The position numbers and the translations under genes are program-made. The notes below the pieces were generated by a model. That model saw nothing but the letters and a program-made list of their open reading frames with translations. It was not told the DNA's origin and made no database searches. From Bacillota bacterium (GTDB lineage Bacteria; Bacillota; Sulfobacillia; Thermaerobacterales; Thermaerobacteraceae), in the NCBI GenBank assembly GCA_003242195.1, contig QGUQ01000068.1:1-8307 (forward strand): a DNA stretch of 8,307 nt. Reading direction: 5' to 3'. Shown here piece after piece: positions 1 to 6,580 of this stretch (its first letter is position 1; the number at the start of each line of letters is the position of its first letter).

Positions 1-1
1 G

Positions 2-568
2 TTCAGCGTCACGGGGTATCTGCCGCTGTTCCTGGAGGATGTCTTCGGCTGGCCGCGGGACGCGGCGGCGCGGTTGCTGCTGGCCGTGCATGCCGGGGGC
101 GTGGCCGGCCGCCTGGCCTGGGGCTGGCTGTCCGATCTCGTGTACCGGGGTGAACGGGCCCGGCCGCTGGCCATCGTGGCTGCCTGCGGCGCCGTGGTGG
201 CGGGGGGCCTCGCGCTGCTGGCAGCCTTTCCCGCGAGGGGTGCGGCGGCGGCTGCCCGAGGCGGGGTCCTGCTCGGGGCGATGGCCTTCCTCGCCGGGTT
301 CACCTGCCTGGGGTGGAATGGGCTCTACACCACGCTGGTGGCAGAGCAAGCCGGGGAGCGGTCGGCGTCGGTCCTCGGGCTGAGCATGACGGTCCTGTAT
401 GTGGCCACGATGCTGGCTCCGCCTGCCTTCGGTCGTCTGGTGGAGCTGGCGGGGAGCTATGCCGTCCCCTGGACCTCACTGGTGGCCGTGCAGTTGCTGG
501 CCCTGGGTGCCATCGCCAACGTCGCCCGGGCGCTGGCGTTGGACCCGGGCGATTCCATGTCATCGTAA
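2..568 (+). CDS. MFS transporter, C-terminal part (5' end outside window)
   Basis: The frame is open from the first complete codon at position 2 to TAA at 566-568, giving 188 residues with no start, so the gene begins upstream of the window. The visible part is very hydrophobic, with about five membrane segments (roughly residues 24-43, 56-75, 87-109, 127-147 and 155-178). This fits the last third to half of a 12-helix major facilitator. A loop with the pattern AGRLAWGWLSD (residues 35-45), followed by basic residues (RGERAR), resembles the MFS motif A repeat between helices 8 and 9. Such proteins move small solutes across the inner membrane by proton-coupled antiport or symport. The substrate cannot be told from this half. 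The short tail ends with the polar residues DPGDSMSS. The next gene starts 19 bases after the stop on the same strand, so the two may be cotranscribed. The family call is fairly safe; the specific function is unknown. Confidence 0.82.
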   Translation, partial: FSVTGYLPLFLEDVFGWPRDAAARLLLAVHAGGVAGRLAWGWLSDLVYRGERARPLAIVAACGAVVAGGLALLAAFPARGAAAAARGGVLLGAMAFLAGFTCLGWNGLYTTLVAEQAGERSASVLGLSMTVLYVATMLAPPAFGRLVELAGSYAVPWTSLVAVQLLALGAIANVARALALDPGDSMSS

Positions 569-587
569 GGTTGGGGGGTGTCCCGTC

Positions 588-1334
588 ATGCGCATCGCGA
601 TCATCAGCGACATCCACGGTAACCTGCCCGCCCTGGAGGCCGTGCTGGCCGACATCGACCGGCGTTCCGCCAGCGCGGTCTTCTGCCTGGGCGACGTTTG
701 CTTCAAGGGACCCCATGCCGCCGAGTGCGTCGACTTGCTGCGCCGGCGCGGCATCCCGACGGTCCGGGGGAATACCGACCGCTACCTGGCCGGGGCGGTG
801 CCCGGGGAAATCCCCGAACAGGCACGCGCCTTGCTCGACCCCTGGCGCGAGGCACTGGGTGAGGAGCGGCTGGCCTGGTTGCGGGACTTGCCCGGTCACA
901 TCGAAGAAACCGTGGATGGGATCCGGGTACTGCTGGTTCACGGCTCGCCCCGATCGGACGAAGAGCCCATCCTGCCGTGGCCGGTGGCCGGCCCGGGGCC
1001 GAACGGCGCGCCGGTGACTCTGGAAGAGGTGCTGGCGGGCGTCACGGCCAGCGTCGTCTGCTTCGGTCACCACCACCTGCAGCTCGCCTGGCGCCACGGG
1101 GACCGCCTGCTGTTGGGCCCGGGCAGCGTGGGCATGCCCTTCGACGGGGATCCGCGGGCGGCCTACGCCTTGCTGGAAGCGGACCCCGAGGGGGGCCGGG
1201 CCGAGTTGAGCCTTGTCCGGGTGCGGTACGACGTCGACGCGGCTATCGCCGCGCACCGGCGCCTCGGGTTCGACAAGGTGGACCCGGGATATGGGGCGGT
1301 GTTACGGGCCGGCCGGCCGCAACCCTCGTCGTAA
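588..1334 (+). CDS. Calcineurin-like metallophosphoesterase (YfcE/MJ0936-type)
   Basis: The product is 248 residues, a usual length for the short bacterial two-metal phosphoesterases. The metal-binding motifs appear in order: SDIHG with D8 and H10, GD with D36, GNTD with N62 and D64, HGSP with H118, and GHHH with H161 and H163. LGPGSVGMP at 176-184 is the strand after the last metal site and is typical of the YfcE branch. Two motifs deviate: position 63 is Thr where many relatives have His (GNHD), and the last motif is GHHH rather than GHTH. Both metal sites are still complete, so the enzyme should be active on phosphomono- or diesters; the natural substrate is unknown. The ATG at 588 is chosen because the fold begins right at the first residues and a G-rich ribosome site (573-580) lies 7 bases upstream. 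The open frame extends further upstream but would overlap the MFS gene. It follows that gene by 19 bases and faces the antiporter gene. Confidence 0.9.
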   Translation: MRIAIISDIHGNLPALEAVLADIDRRSASAVFCLGDVCFKGPHAAECVDLLRRRGIPTVRGNTDRYLAGAVPGEIPEQARALLDPWREALGEERLAWLRDLPGHIEETVDGIRVLLVHGSPRSDEEPILPWPVAGPGPNGAPVTLEEVLAGVTASVVCFGHHHLQLAWRHGDRLLLGPGSVGMPFDGDPRAAYALLEADPEGGRAELSLVRVRYDVDAAIAAHRRLGFDKVDPGYGAVLRAGRPQPSS

Positions 1335-1412
1335 GCGTGTCGCCAGCAACCCCGCACGGCGGCCTGATGGCTTCCGAGTTGAAAGGCAGAGTTGGGCCGT
1401 GGGGAGGCACGC

Positions 1413-1457
1413 GGCGGGCCCGGCCGGCGCTGGCGGCCGGGCCCGCCCTTGCAAGGG
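1413..1457. terminator. Convergent GC hairpin plus adjoining palindrome
   Basis: In the 132-base gap between two converging stop codons, 1413-1426 pairs with 1434-1447 as a perfect 14-bp GC stem with a 7-base loop. A 12-base perfect palindrome, CCCTTGCAAGGG, occupies 1446-1457 and overlaps its foot. Neither strand shows a proper U-run after the big stem, so this is not a textbook intrinsic terminator. The position between convergent genes suggests a bidirectional transcription stop or an RNA 3'-end stabiliser. That role is inferred from placement and structure only. Confidence 0.5.
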
Positions 1458-1466
1458 GGCCGTTCG

Positions 1467-3485
1467 TCAATCCTTTTCGACCATGAGAGGCGACCGCTCT
1501 TTCCCATCGTTTCCCCCACCGGCATCCTCGCAGGAGGCGAACTCCCGGAAGGCGCGCACCTGCTGTGACGTCCCGACCACCACGACCGTGTCTCCGGGTT
1601 GAAACACCGTATCGGGTGACGGGTTCGTCAGGATCGTGTCGCCGCGGCCGATAGCCACCACGGATGCCCCCGTCCGCTGGCGAATGCGCAGGTCGCGGAT
1701 GGACCTGCCTGTCAGCGGGCTTCCCTCCCCCACGTTGACCCAGTCCACCTCGATCTCGGCGGCGACCCGCCGCAGGGGCTCGAGCAACTCGTCGCCGAGC
1801 ACCTCGGCGATCAGCGGTGCGTAACGCTCGCGGCGGACCCGGTCCAGGAAGCGCTGGATGTCGCGGTCTGCCAGGCCCGTGCCGTTCAACACCTCCCTCG
1901 CCATCTCGAGCTCGGCCTCCAGTTGCGGTTGAATGGCCTGGTAGACGCCCAGTTCGGCGAGATCCCGGAGCTCTTCTTCCCCCGCGGCCCGGGCGATGAT
2001 GCGGGCGTCCGGGTTCATGGACCGGACGCTGCGCGCCACCAGGAGGGTGGTGGCCGGGTCGGGGAGGGTCAGGACCACCATCCGCGCCCTGGCCGCGCCG
2101 GCCCCCTCGATAACGGGCGGGGACGAGGCGTCGCCAAAGACCACCGCCAGCCCCTCCCCGGCTGCCTCACTGGCGCGCTGGGCGTCCAGCTCGACCACGA
2201 CGAAGGGCTGGCTCAGGCGCCGCAGCACATGGGCCAGGAAGTGGCCCGTACGGCCGAACCCCGCGATGATCACGTGATCGTTGAGTCCCTCTTGCGGTAG
2301 GTTGCGGTTGGCCAGGGGCTCGGTCCCGACCCACCGGCGCCAGAACCCGTAAGCAGGCGCCGCCAGCCCTTCCGTGACCGGTGTCAGGGCGATGGACGCC
2401 ACGGCCAGGGCCAGGGTGGTGTTGTATACCGGCGGGGAGATGGCGCCGGCGGCCAGGCCCTCCCGGGCCAGGACAAAGGAAAACTCCCCCAGTTGCCACA
2501 GGCCCAGGCCGGTCACGAAAGGCACGATATTCCCGTAGCCGAAGGCCCGCGTCACTCCCGCGAAGATCAGTCCTTTCCCCACCAGGACGGCGAGAAGCAG
2601 GGCCGCCAGGATCCCGGCCTGGCCTCCCACGACGGCCGGGTCGATCAGCATCCCCAGCGACACGAAGAAGACCATGGCGAAAACGTCCCGTAGCGGCCGC
2701 ACTTCGGCCAGCGCCTGGTGGCTGTAAGCCGAACCACTCAACACCACACCCGCGGCGAAGGCACCGATGGCCATGGACAGGCCGGCCAGGTGGGCGGCAT
2801 AGCCCACCCCCAGACCCGCCGCCACCACGCCCAGGAGAAAGAGCTCCCGGGCGTTCCACAGGGCGAGGCGGTGGATGATACGGGGAAACACGCGCTGGCC
2901 CAAGAAGACCACCCCGGCGATCAGGGCCCCGGCCCTCAGAATCGCCGCCAGGAGGTGGCCCAGGCCAGCCTCCAGCCCGGTGACCGCGGGCAGGAGCGGC
3001 ATGAGGACGATCACCGCCAGATCCTGGACGAGGAGCAGGCCGATGGTGACCCGGGCCGCCAGCGTTTCCAGCACGCCCTTGGTCATGAGGACCTTCAGGA
3101 CGGCCGCGGTGCTGGAGAAGGAGAGGATGGCGCCGAACCAGAGCGCCTCCCCCGCCGGCCAGCCCAGGAGCCGGCCGAGGGCGTATCCCAGCGCGATGGT
3201 CAGGATGATCTGGACAGGCGTGCCGATCAGGGCCACCCGCCGGACGGGGGCCAGCCGCTCCAGGGGGAACTCCAGGCCTACGGCGAACAAGAGCAGAGCG
3301 ACGCCGATCTCGGCCAGCAGTTCGAGGTTGTGGATGGAGGCCACGGTGGGTCCCGGTGTCGCCGGGCCGACGACGATTCCCGCCAGGACATAACCAACGA
3401 TCAGTGGCAGCCGCAGCCACTGGGTGACGGCCCCGCCAACGACGGCGGCGACGAGCACCAGGGCCAGGTCTCGCGTCAGTTCCAA
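1467..3485 (-). CDS. CPA2 (Kef-type) cation/proton antiporter with RCK_N and RCK_C domains
   Basis: The product is about 672 residues from a TTG start. Residues 1-380 form a hydrophobic exchanger domain with about 12-13 helices, including the family-typical stretches LRLPLIVGYVLAGIVVGP (24-41) and LLLFAVGLEF (64-73). The QD pair at 154-155 in LLVQDLAVIV is where Kef-type CPA2 proteins carry the ion/proton aspartate. A Rossmann RCK_N (TrkA-N) domain follows, with GFGRTG at 409-414, VVELD at 430-434 and GDASSP at 451-456. An RCK_C (TrkA-C) domain spans about 582-648. It probably exchanges K+ or Na+ for H+ across the cytoplasmic membrane under nucleotide control. The TTG is chosen because the conserved hydrophobic N-terminus begins there and GGTGGAGG lies upstream, though 12 bases away. 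The 45-codon upstream extension is Arg/Trp/Cys-rich and would run into the terminator at 3615-3647. The family is certain; the ion is not. It is longer than an exchanger domain alone and has no visible break. Confidence 0.92.
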   Translation of the reverse strand: MELTRDLALVLVAAVVGGAVTQWLRLPLIVGYVLAGIVVGPATPGPTVASIHNLELLAEIGVALLLFAVGLEFPLERLAPVRRVALIGTPVQIILTIALGYALGRLLGWPAGEALWFGAILSFSSTAAVLKVLMTKGVLETLAARVTIGLLLVQDLAVIVLMPLLPAVTGLEAGLGHLLAAILRAGALIAGVVFLGQRVFPRIIHRLALWNARELFLLGVVAAGLGVGYAAHLAGLSMAIGAFAAGVVLSGSAYSHQALAEVRPLRDVFAMVFFVSLGMLIDPAVVGGQAGILAALLLAVLVGKGLIFAGVTRAFGYGNIVPFVTGLGLWQLGEFSFVLAREGLAAGAISPPVYNTTLALAVASIALTPVTEGLAAPAYGFWRRWVGTEPLANRNLPQEGLNDHVIIAGFGRTGHFLAHVLRRLSQPFVVVELDAQRASEAAGEGLAVVFGDASSPPVIEGAGAARARMVVLTLPDPATTLLVARSVRSMNPDARIIARAAGEEELRDLAELGVYQAIQPQLEAELEMAREVLNGTGLADRDIQRFLDRVRRERYAPLIAEVLGDELLEPLRRVAAEIEVDWVNVGEGSPLTGRSIRDLRIRQRTGASVVAIGRGDTILTNPSPDTVFQPGDTVVVVGTSQQVRAFREFASCEDAGGGNDGKERSPLMVEKD

Positions 3486-3569
3486 CTCCGGACATCGCCT
3501 CCACCGCCAGGATACGCAACCGAGATGCCAACAACCGGCGACGCCGACAGGAGCGGACAGGCAAACGGC

Positions 3570-3587
3570 CGAACGAGATCGAACGAG
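3570..3587. repeat. Two 8-base direct repeats with a 10-base period
   Basis: CGAACGAG occurs at 3570-3577 and again at 3580-3587, separated by AT. The spacing is one DNA helical turn. It lies about 85-100 bases upstream of the antiporter start and downstream of the terminator of the preceding minus-strand gene, which is where a regulator's binding site would be expected. No regulator is known for it, and two short copies can arise by chance. Confidence 0.3.
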
Positions 3588-3614
3588 GCGGCAGGTCCCA
3601 CGGACCGGGCGCCC

Positions 3615-3647
3615 TAACAAAACAGGGTCCCTAGTGGAACCCTGTTT
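3615..3647 (-). terminator. Intrinsic terminator of the aldehyde dehydrogenase gene
   Basis: Read on the minus strand, AAACAGGGT (3647-3639) pairs perfectly with ACCCTGTTT (3628-3620) around a 10-base loop, and the stem runs straight into TGTTAGG, giving a TTTTGTT tail. It lies about 100 bases after the aldehyde dehydrogenase stop and before the antiporter gene. It should therefore separate these two transcripts, and the antiporter would then need its own promoter. On the plus strand the tail is weaker. Confidence 0.75.
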
Positions 3648-3707
3648 GACTCATCGGACCCGGCGACCTTTCTGCGGCCGTTATCGACTTGGCGAGGGCT
3701 GGCCCGT

Positions 3708-3744
3708 GGGGGCCGGATTCGTCAGTTCTGGCCACCCGGCCCCC
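3708..3744. other. GC inverted repeat touching the aldehyde dehydrogenase stop codon
   Basis: GGGGGCCGG at 3708-3716 is the exact reverse complement of 3736-3744, with a 19-base loop. Its right arm ends on the last base of the TAG stop (3746-3744 on the minus strand). There is no U-run after it, and a much better terminator lies 60-90 bases further on. It may be an auxiliary 3'-end hairpin, or simply a product of high GC. Confidence 0.35.
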
Positions 3745-5234
3745 TACTCCACCTTGACCTCGTCGATCTGGGCTCGCTGCAGCCTGCCGCTGAAGTCGAC
3801 GTAGATGGCCTTCCACTCGGTGTATACCTCGAGGGCCGCCTGGCCCGCCTCGCGGTGGCCGTTACCCGTATTGCGCATGCCGCCGAAGGGCAGGTGGATC
3901 TCGGCGCCGATGGTACCGTGGTTGACGTAGCAGATGCCCGTGGCCAGGTCGCGCATGGCCACGAAGGCATTGCGGACGTTGTTGGTGAAGATGGAGCTGG
4001 ACAGGCCGTACTGCACGCTGTTGTTGATCTCGATGGCCTCTTCCAGGCTCCGGATCTTCATGATGGCCAGCACCGGGCCGAAGATCTCCTCGTTGGCGAT
4101 GCGCATGTCCGGCGTGACGTCGGCGAAGATGGTGGGCTTGAAGAAGAACCCGCGGGCCAGCTCCCCTTCCGTGGCCGGCGCTCCCCCGACCACCAGCCGC
4201 GCTCCTTCTTGCTTGCCCACGCCGACATAATAGGAGACCTTCTCGACGGCGCGGGCATTGATGAGCGGACCGACGTCGGTCTGGGGATCGAGGCCGTTGC
4301 CCAGGCGCAGCCTGCGGGCCCGTTCGGCCAGGCGCTCCACCACCTCGTCGTAGACGGCCTCATGCACCAGCAGGCGGCTGGTGGCGGTGCAGCGCTGCCC
4401 GGTGGTGCCGAAGGCGCTCCAGGTCACCGCCTGTTCCACCAGGTCCAGGTCGGCGTCGTCCATGACGATGACCGCGTTCTTCCCGCCCAATTCCAGGTGC
4501 ACCCGCTTCAGCTGGGCGCCGGCCACCTCGTTGACGTGCTTGCCGGACTCCACCGAACCGGTGAAGGAGATCATGTGCACGTCGGGATGACGCAGCAGCG
4601 CCTCCCCCACCGTCTGGCCAGGCCCGTAGACCAGGTTCAGCACGCCCGGCGGCAGGCCGGCCTCCTCGAAGATCTTCACCAGCTCGTAGGCCAGCCAGGG
4701 CGTGTCGGTGGCGGGCTTGAAGACGACGGTGTTGCCGGCGATCAGGGCGGGCATGATCTTCCAGGTGGGGATCGCCAGCGGGAAGTTCCAGGGCGTGATG
4801 GCCGCCACCACGCCGATGGGCTCGCGGACCGCCATGGCGAACTTGTCAGGCATCTCCGCGGGCGTGGTGTGGCCCAGCAGCCGCCGACCCTCGCCGGCCA
4901 TGTAGTAGGCCATGTCGATGCCTTCCTGCACGTCACCCCGTGCCTCGGGCAGGACCTTGCCCATCTCCTGGGTCATCTTGCGGGCGAGCTCTTCCTTGCG
5001 CTCCCGCAGGAGCTCCCCCACCCGGAAGATGATCTCGCCGCGCCGCGGTGCCGGCACCTTACGCCACTTGGCGAAGGCCGCCTTGGCGGCCGCCACGGCC
5101 TCGGCCACGTCTTCTTCCGTACCCATGGCCGCCTGCCCGAGCACCTCGCCTGTGGCCGGGTTGATGTTGTCCACGTACCGCCCGGAACGGGGCTCCTTCC
5201 ACTGGCCGTTGATGTAGTTCAGGTAGACCGTCAC
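3744..5234 (-). CDS. NAD(P)-dependent aldehyde dehydrogenase, KGSADH/YcbD-like
   Basis: The product is 496 residues, a full-length ALDH-superfamily enzyme. All catalytic landmarks are present: PWNF with N150, KPATDT with K173, the nucleotide-binding FTGS at 224-227, LELGGKN with general base E248, GQRC with nucleophile C282, and EEIFGPV with E383 and F385. It oxidises an aldehyde to the acid in the cytoplasm. The segment TTGQRCTATSR around the cysteine and the TWKIMPALIAGNTVVFKPAT stretch recall alpha-ketoglutaric semialdehyde dehydrogenases of the YcbD type, used in sugar-acid catabolism. That is recollection of motif style, so the substrate stays open. GTG at 5234 is chosen because GAGGGGGGG lies 6 bases upstream and the protein begins as the family does. 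An ATG 5 bases further upstream is in another frame and reaches a stop at once. No pathway partner is visible: neighbours are an antiporter downstream, behind a terminator, and a cell-wall deacetylase upstream. Confidence 0.92.
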   Translation of the reverse strand: MTVYLNYINGQWKEPRSGRYVDNINPATGEVLGQAAMGTEEDVAEAVAAAKAAFAKWRKVPAPRRGEIIFRVGELLRERKEELARKMTQEMGKVLPEARGDVQEGIDMAYYMAGEGRRLLGHTTPAEMPDKFAMAVREPIGVVAAITPWNFPLAIPTWKIMPALIAGNTVVFKPATDTPWLAYELVKIFEEAGLPPGVLNLVYGPGQTVGEALLRHPDVHMISFTGSVESGKHVNEVAGAQLKRVHLELGGKNAVIVMDDADLDLVEQAVTWSAFGTTGQRCTATSRLLVHEAVYDEVVERLAERARRLRLGNGLDPQTDVGPLINARAVEKVSYYVGVGKQEGARLVVGGAPATEGELARGFFFKPTIFADVTPDMRIANEEIFGPVLAIMKIRSLEEAIEINNSVQYGLSSSIFTNNVRNAFVAMRDLATGICYVNHGTIGAEIHLPFGGMRNTGNGHREAGQAALEVYTEWKAIYVDFSGRLQRAQIDEVKVE

Positions 5235-5240
5235 ACCATA

Positions 5241-5249
5241 CCCCCCCTC
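5241..5249 (-). promoter_or_regulatory. Ribosome binding site fixing the GTG start of the aldehyde dehydrogenase
   Basis: On the minus strand GAGGGGGGG is followed by the six bases TATGGT and then GTG at 5234. The spacing is good and supports the GTG rather than any internal ATG as the start. Confidence 0.65.
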
Positions 5250-5287
5250 GGCTCCGTCTCGATGGCCGCGTCACGGGCCGCCCCGTG

Positions 5288-5314
5288 CCCGCGCGGGCGG
5301 TGACACCGCGCGGG
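5288..5314. other. GC hairpin in the gap between deacetylase and aldehyde dehydrogenase
   Basis: CCCGCGCGG at 5288-5296 pairs with 5306-5314 around a 9-base loop. It lies in the 119-base gap after the deacetylase stop (5354) and before the dehydrogenase start (5234), all read on the minus strand. There is no U-run, so it is at best a weak or Rho-assisted stop for the deacetylase transcript, or a leader hairpin of the dehydrogenase mRNA. I see no clear promoter boxes in this gap. Confidence 0.4.
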
Positions 5315-5353
5315 GCTGAGCGACACCACTTGGAGGTTCGCGATGGGGACGGG

Positions 5354-6571
5354 CTACCCTTCTTTCTTGTTTTCAGCCTCATTTCCAGCCGGTTTGCCGT
5401 CTTCTTCCTTGGTGGCCGGCTTGTCGTCCGTAGCTGAATCTTGGTCCCCTGGGGTGCCGGCCTCAGGGGGTTCCGCGGTGACCTGTGCCAGCGCTTGCAT
5501 CAACTGGTCGACGGTCACGGGGCGGAGGCCCCGTTGCCGCAGGGCGGTGAGGATAGCGGGCAGCTCCTGGACCGTCCGCGGCTCGGTGGCGTGGAGCATC
5601 AGGATGGCGCCGTTGTACGCGTGGGCCGCCATCCGCGACGCCAGCTGCCCGGGTGCCGGCGGCGGGACATCGGGTACACCGATGTTCGTCCACAGCAACA
5701 CCCTGTGTCCCTCCGCCTCGGCCCAGCGGAAGACCGACGGGTCGCGCAGGCCACCGGGCGGCCGGTAGTAGGTGGTCCGTCGGCCCGTCAGTTCCCGGAG
5801 AAGGGCTGCCGTTCTGGCGATGGCCGCCCTTACTTCTCGCTCGCCGTTCGGCGCCGGCTCTTGGTGGCTCCAGCCGTGGTTTTCCACCTGGTGGCCGCGG
5901 CGCACCAGCTCGCGAACCAGTTCGGGATGCGCGCGGGCGCGGGCACCCTCCAGGAAGAAGGTGGCCCGGGCGCGGCCCTGTTCCAGGGCCTCCAGGAGTC
6001 CGGGCCAGGTCGCGGGATCGGGCCCGTCGTCGAAGGTGAGGGCTACGATCCCGCCGCGGGACTCCCCTCCGGGCGGAGGGTTCCCTCCTTGATCCCCATT
6101 GGCCTTTTGGGTGCTGCTGGCCCCACTCGGACGACCGGTCTGTGGGGCGGGGATCGCGCCTCCTTCGCGCGCGGACGAACCCCGCTTTGCGCCGCCCGTC
6201 GGAATGCGCAGACGCTGGCCGGCCCGGATCTGGGCAGGATCGCGAATCTCGTTGTAGCGTGCCAGCTCCTCCACGCTCACCCCGTACTGGCGGGCAATGC
6301 GGAAGAGGGTTTCCCCCGGACGGACCACGTGCACCGGCGCGGCTGCCAGAGCGGCATGGGGGTACAGGTGCGAGAAGATCTGCCAGGCAGCGGCCGAACC
6401 GTTCAGGCGGAGTCCCACCTCCCAGCCCGTCATTGCGGCCGCGACCACCAGGATGGTTGCCAGGATCCCGCGAGCGACACCCGAGACCCCGTTCCAGGGA
6501 GAGGGTCTCGCCTGATGTTCCCGGGGAGGCGCGGTGGGGGCCGGAGCGGTATGGCGCACGGGACGGGTCAC
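5354..6571 (-). CDS. Membrane-anchored LysM and polysaccharide deacetylase (NodB) protein
   Basis: The product is 405 residues. The order is: a basic, Pro-rich N-terminus (1-30), one hydrophobic anchor (about 33-50), a LysM domain (about 80-124, HVVRPGETLFRIARQYGVS), a Gly/Ser/Pro linker (125-172), a NodB deacetylase domain (about 174-362) and an acidic/lysine-rich tail (366-405). The deacetylase motifs are complete: TFDDGPD with D181 and D182, NHGWSH with metal ligands H232 and H236, RPPGG with R270, and MLHAT with H327. It should remove N-acetyl groups from peptidoglycan or a related polymer on the outer face, held there by LysM. The enzyme class is firm; the polymer is inferred. Start: GTG at 6571, 9 bases after the upstream stop, with only a weak GGGCAG ribosome site, so translation is probably coupled. 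A second GTG four codons in is possible. The coding DNA for the tail is visibly richer in A and T than its surroundings. Confidence 0.9.
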   Translation of the reverse strand: MTRPVRHTAPAPTAPPREHQARPSPWNGVSGVARGILATILVVAAAMTGWEVGLRLNGSAAAWQIFSHLYPHAALAAAPVHVVRPGETLFRIARQYGVSVEELARYNEIRDPAQIRAGQRLRIPTGGAKRGSSAREGGAIPAPQTGRPSGASSTQKANGDQGGNPPPGGESRGGIVALTFDDGPDPATWPGLLEALEQGRARATFFLEGARARAHPELVRELVRRGHQVENHGWSHQEPAPNGEREVRAAIARTAALLRELTGRRTTYYRPPGGLRDPSVFRWAEAEGHRVLLWTNIGVPDVPPPAPGQLASRMAAHAYNGAILMLHATEPRTVQELPAILTALRQRGLRPVTVDQLMQALAQVTAEPPEAGTPGDQDSATDDKPATKEEDGKPAGNEAENKKEG

Positions 6572-6580
6572 CTGCCCGAA

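Noticed and set aside
300..1256. Minus-strand open frame opposite the MFS and phosphoesterase genes
   Set aside because: It spans two real plus-strand genes and their ribosome site, with shadow composition.
3478..3530. Possible -10 box TATCCT just upstream of the antiporter start
   Set aside because: No acceptable -35 box lies at the right distance, and the implied transcript start would fall on the ribosome site.
2167..3564. Second minus-strand frame overlapping the antiporter, with an ATG near a GGAGG
   Set aside because: The ATG looks well placed, but the product is Arg/Gly/Pro-rich with no membrane helices, whereas the other frame gives a complete antiporter.
2718..3617. Plus-strand open frame rich in Gln, Asp, Gly and His opposite the antiporter
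   Set aside because: The low-complexity composition is what the complement of hydrophobic membrane-helix codons gives. There is no independent support.
3855..5303. Long plus-strand open frame (482 codons) opposite the aldehyde dehydrogenase
   Set aside because: It mirrors a gene with complete catalytic motifs. Its translation is His/Gly/Asp/Arg-rich with no fold-like pattern, as expected of antisense frames at very high GC.
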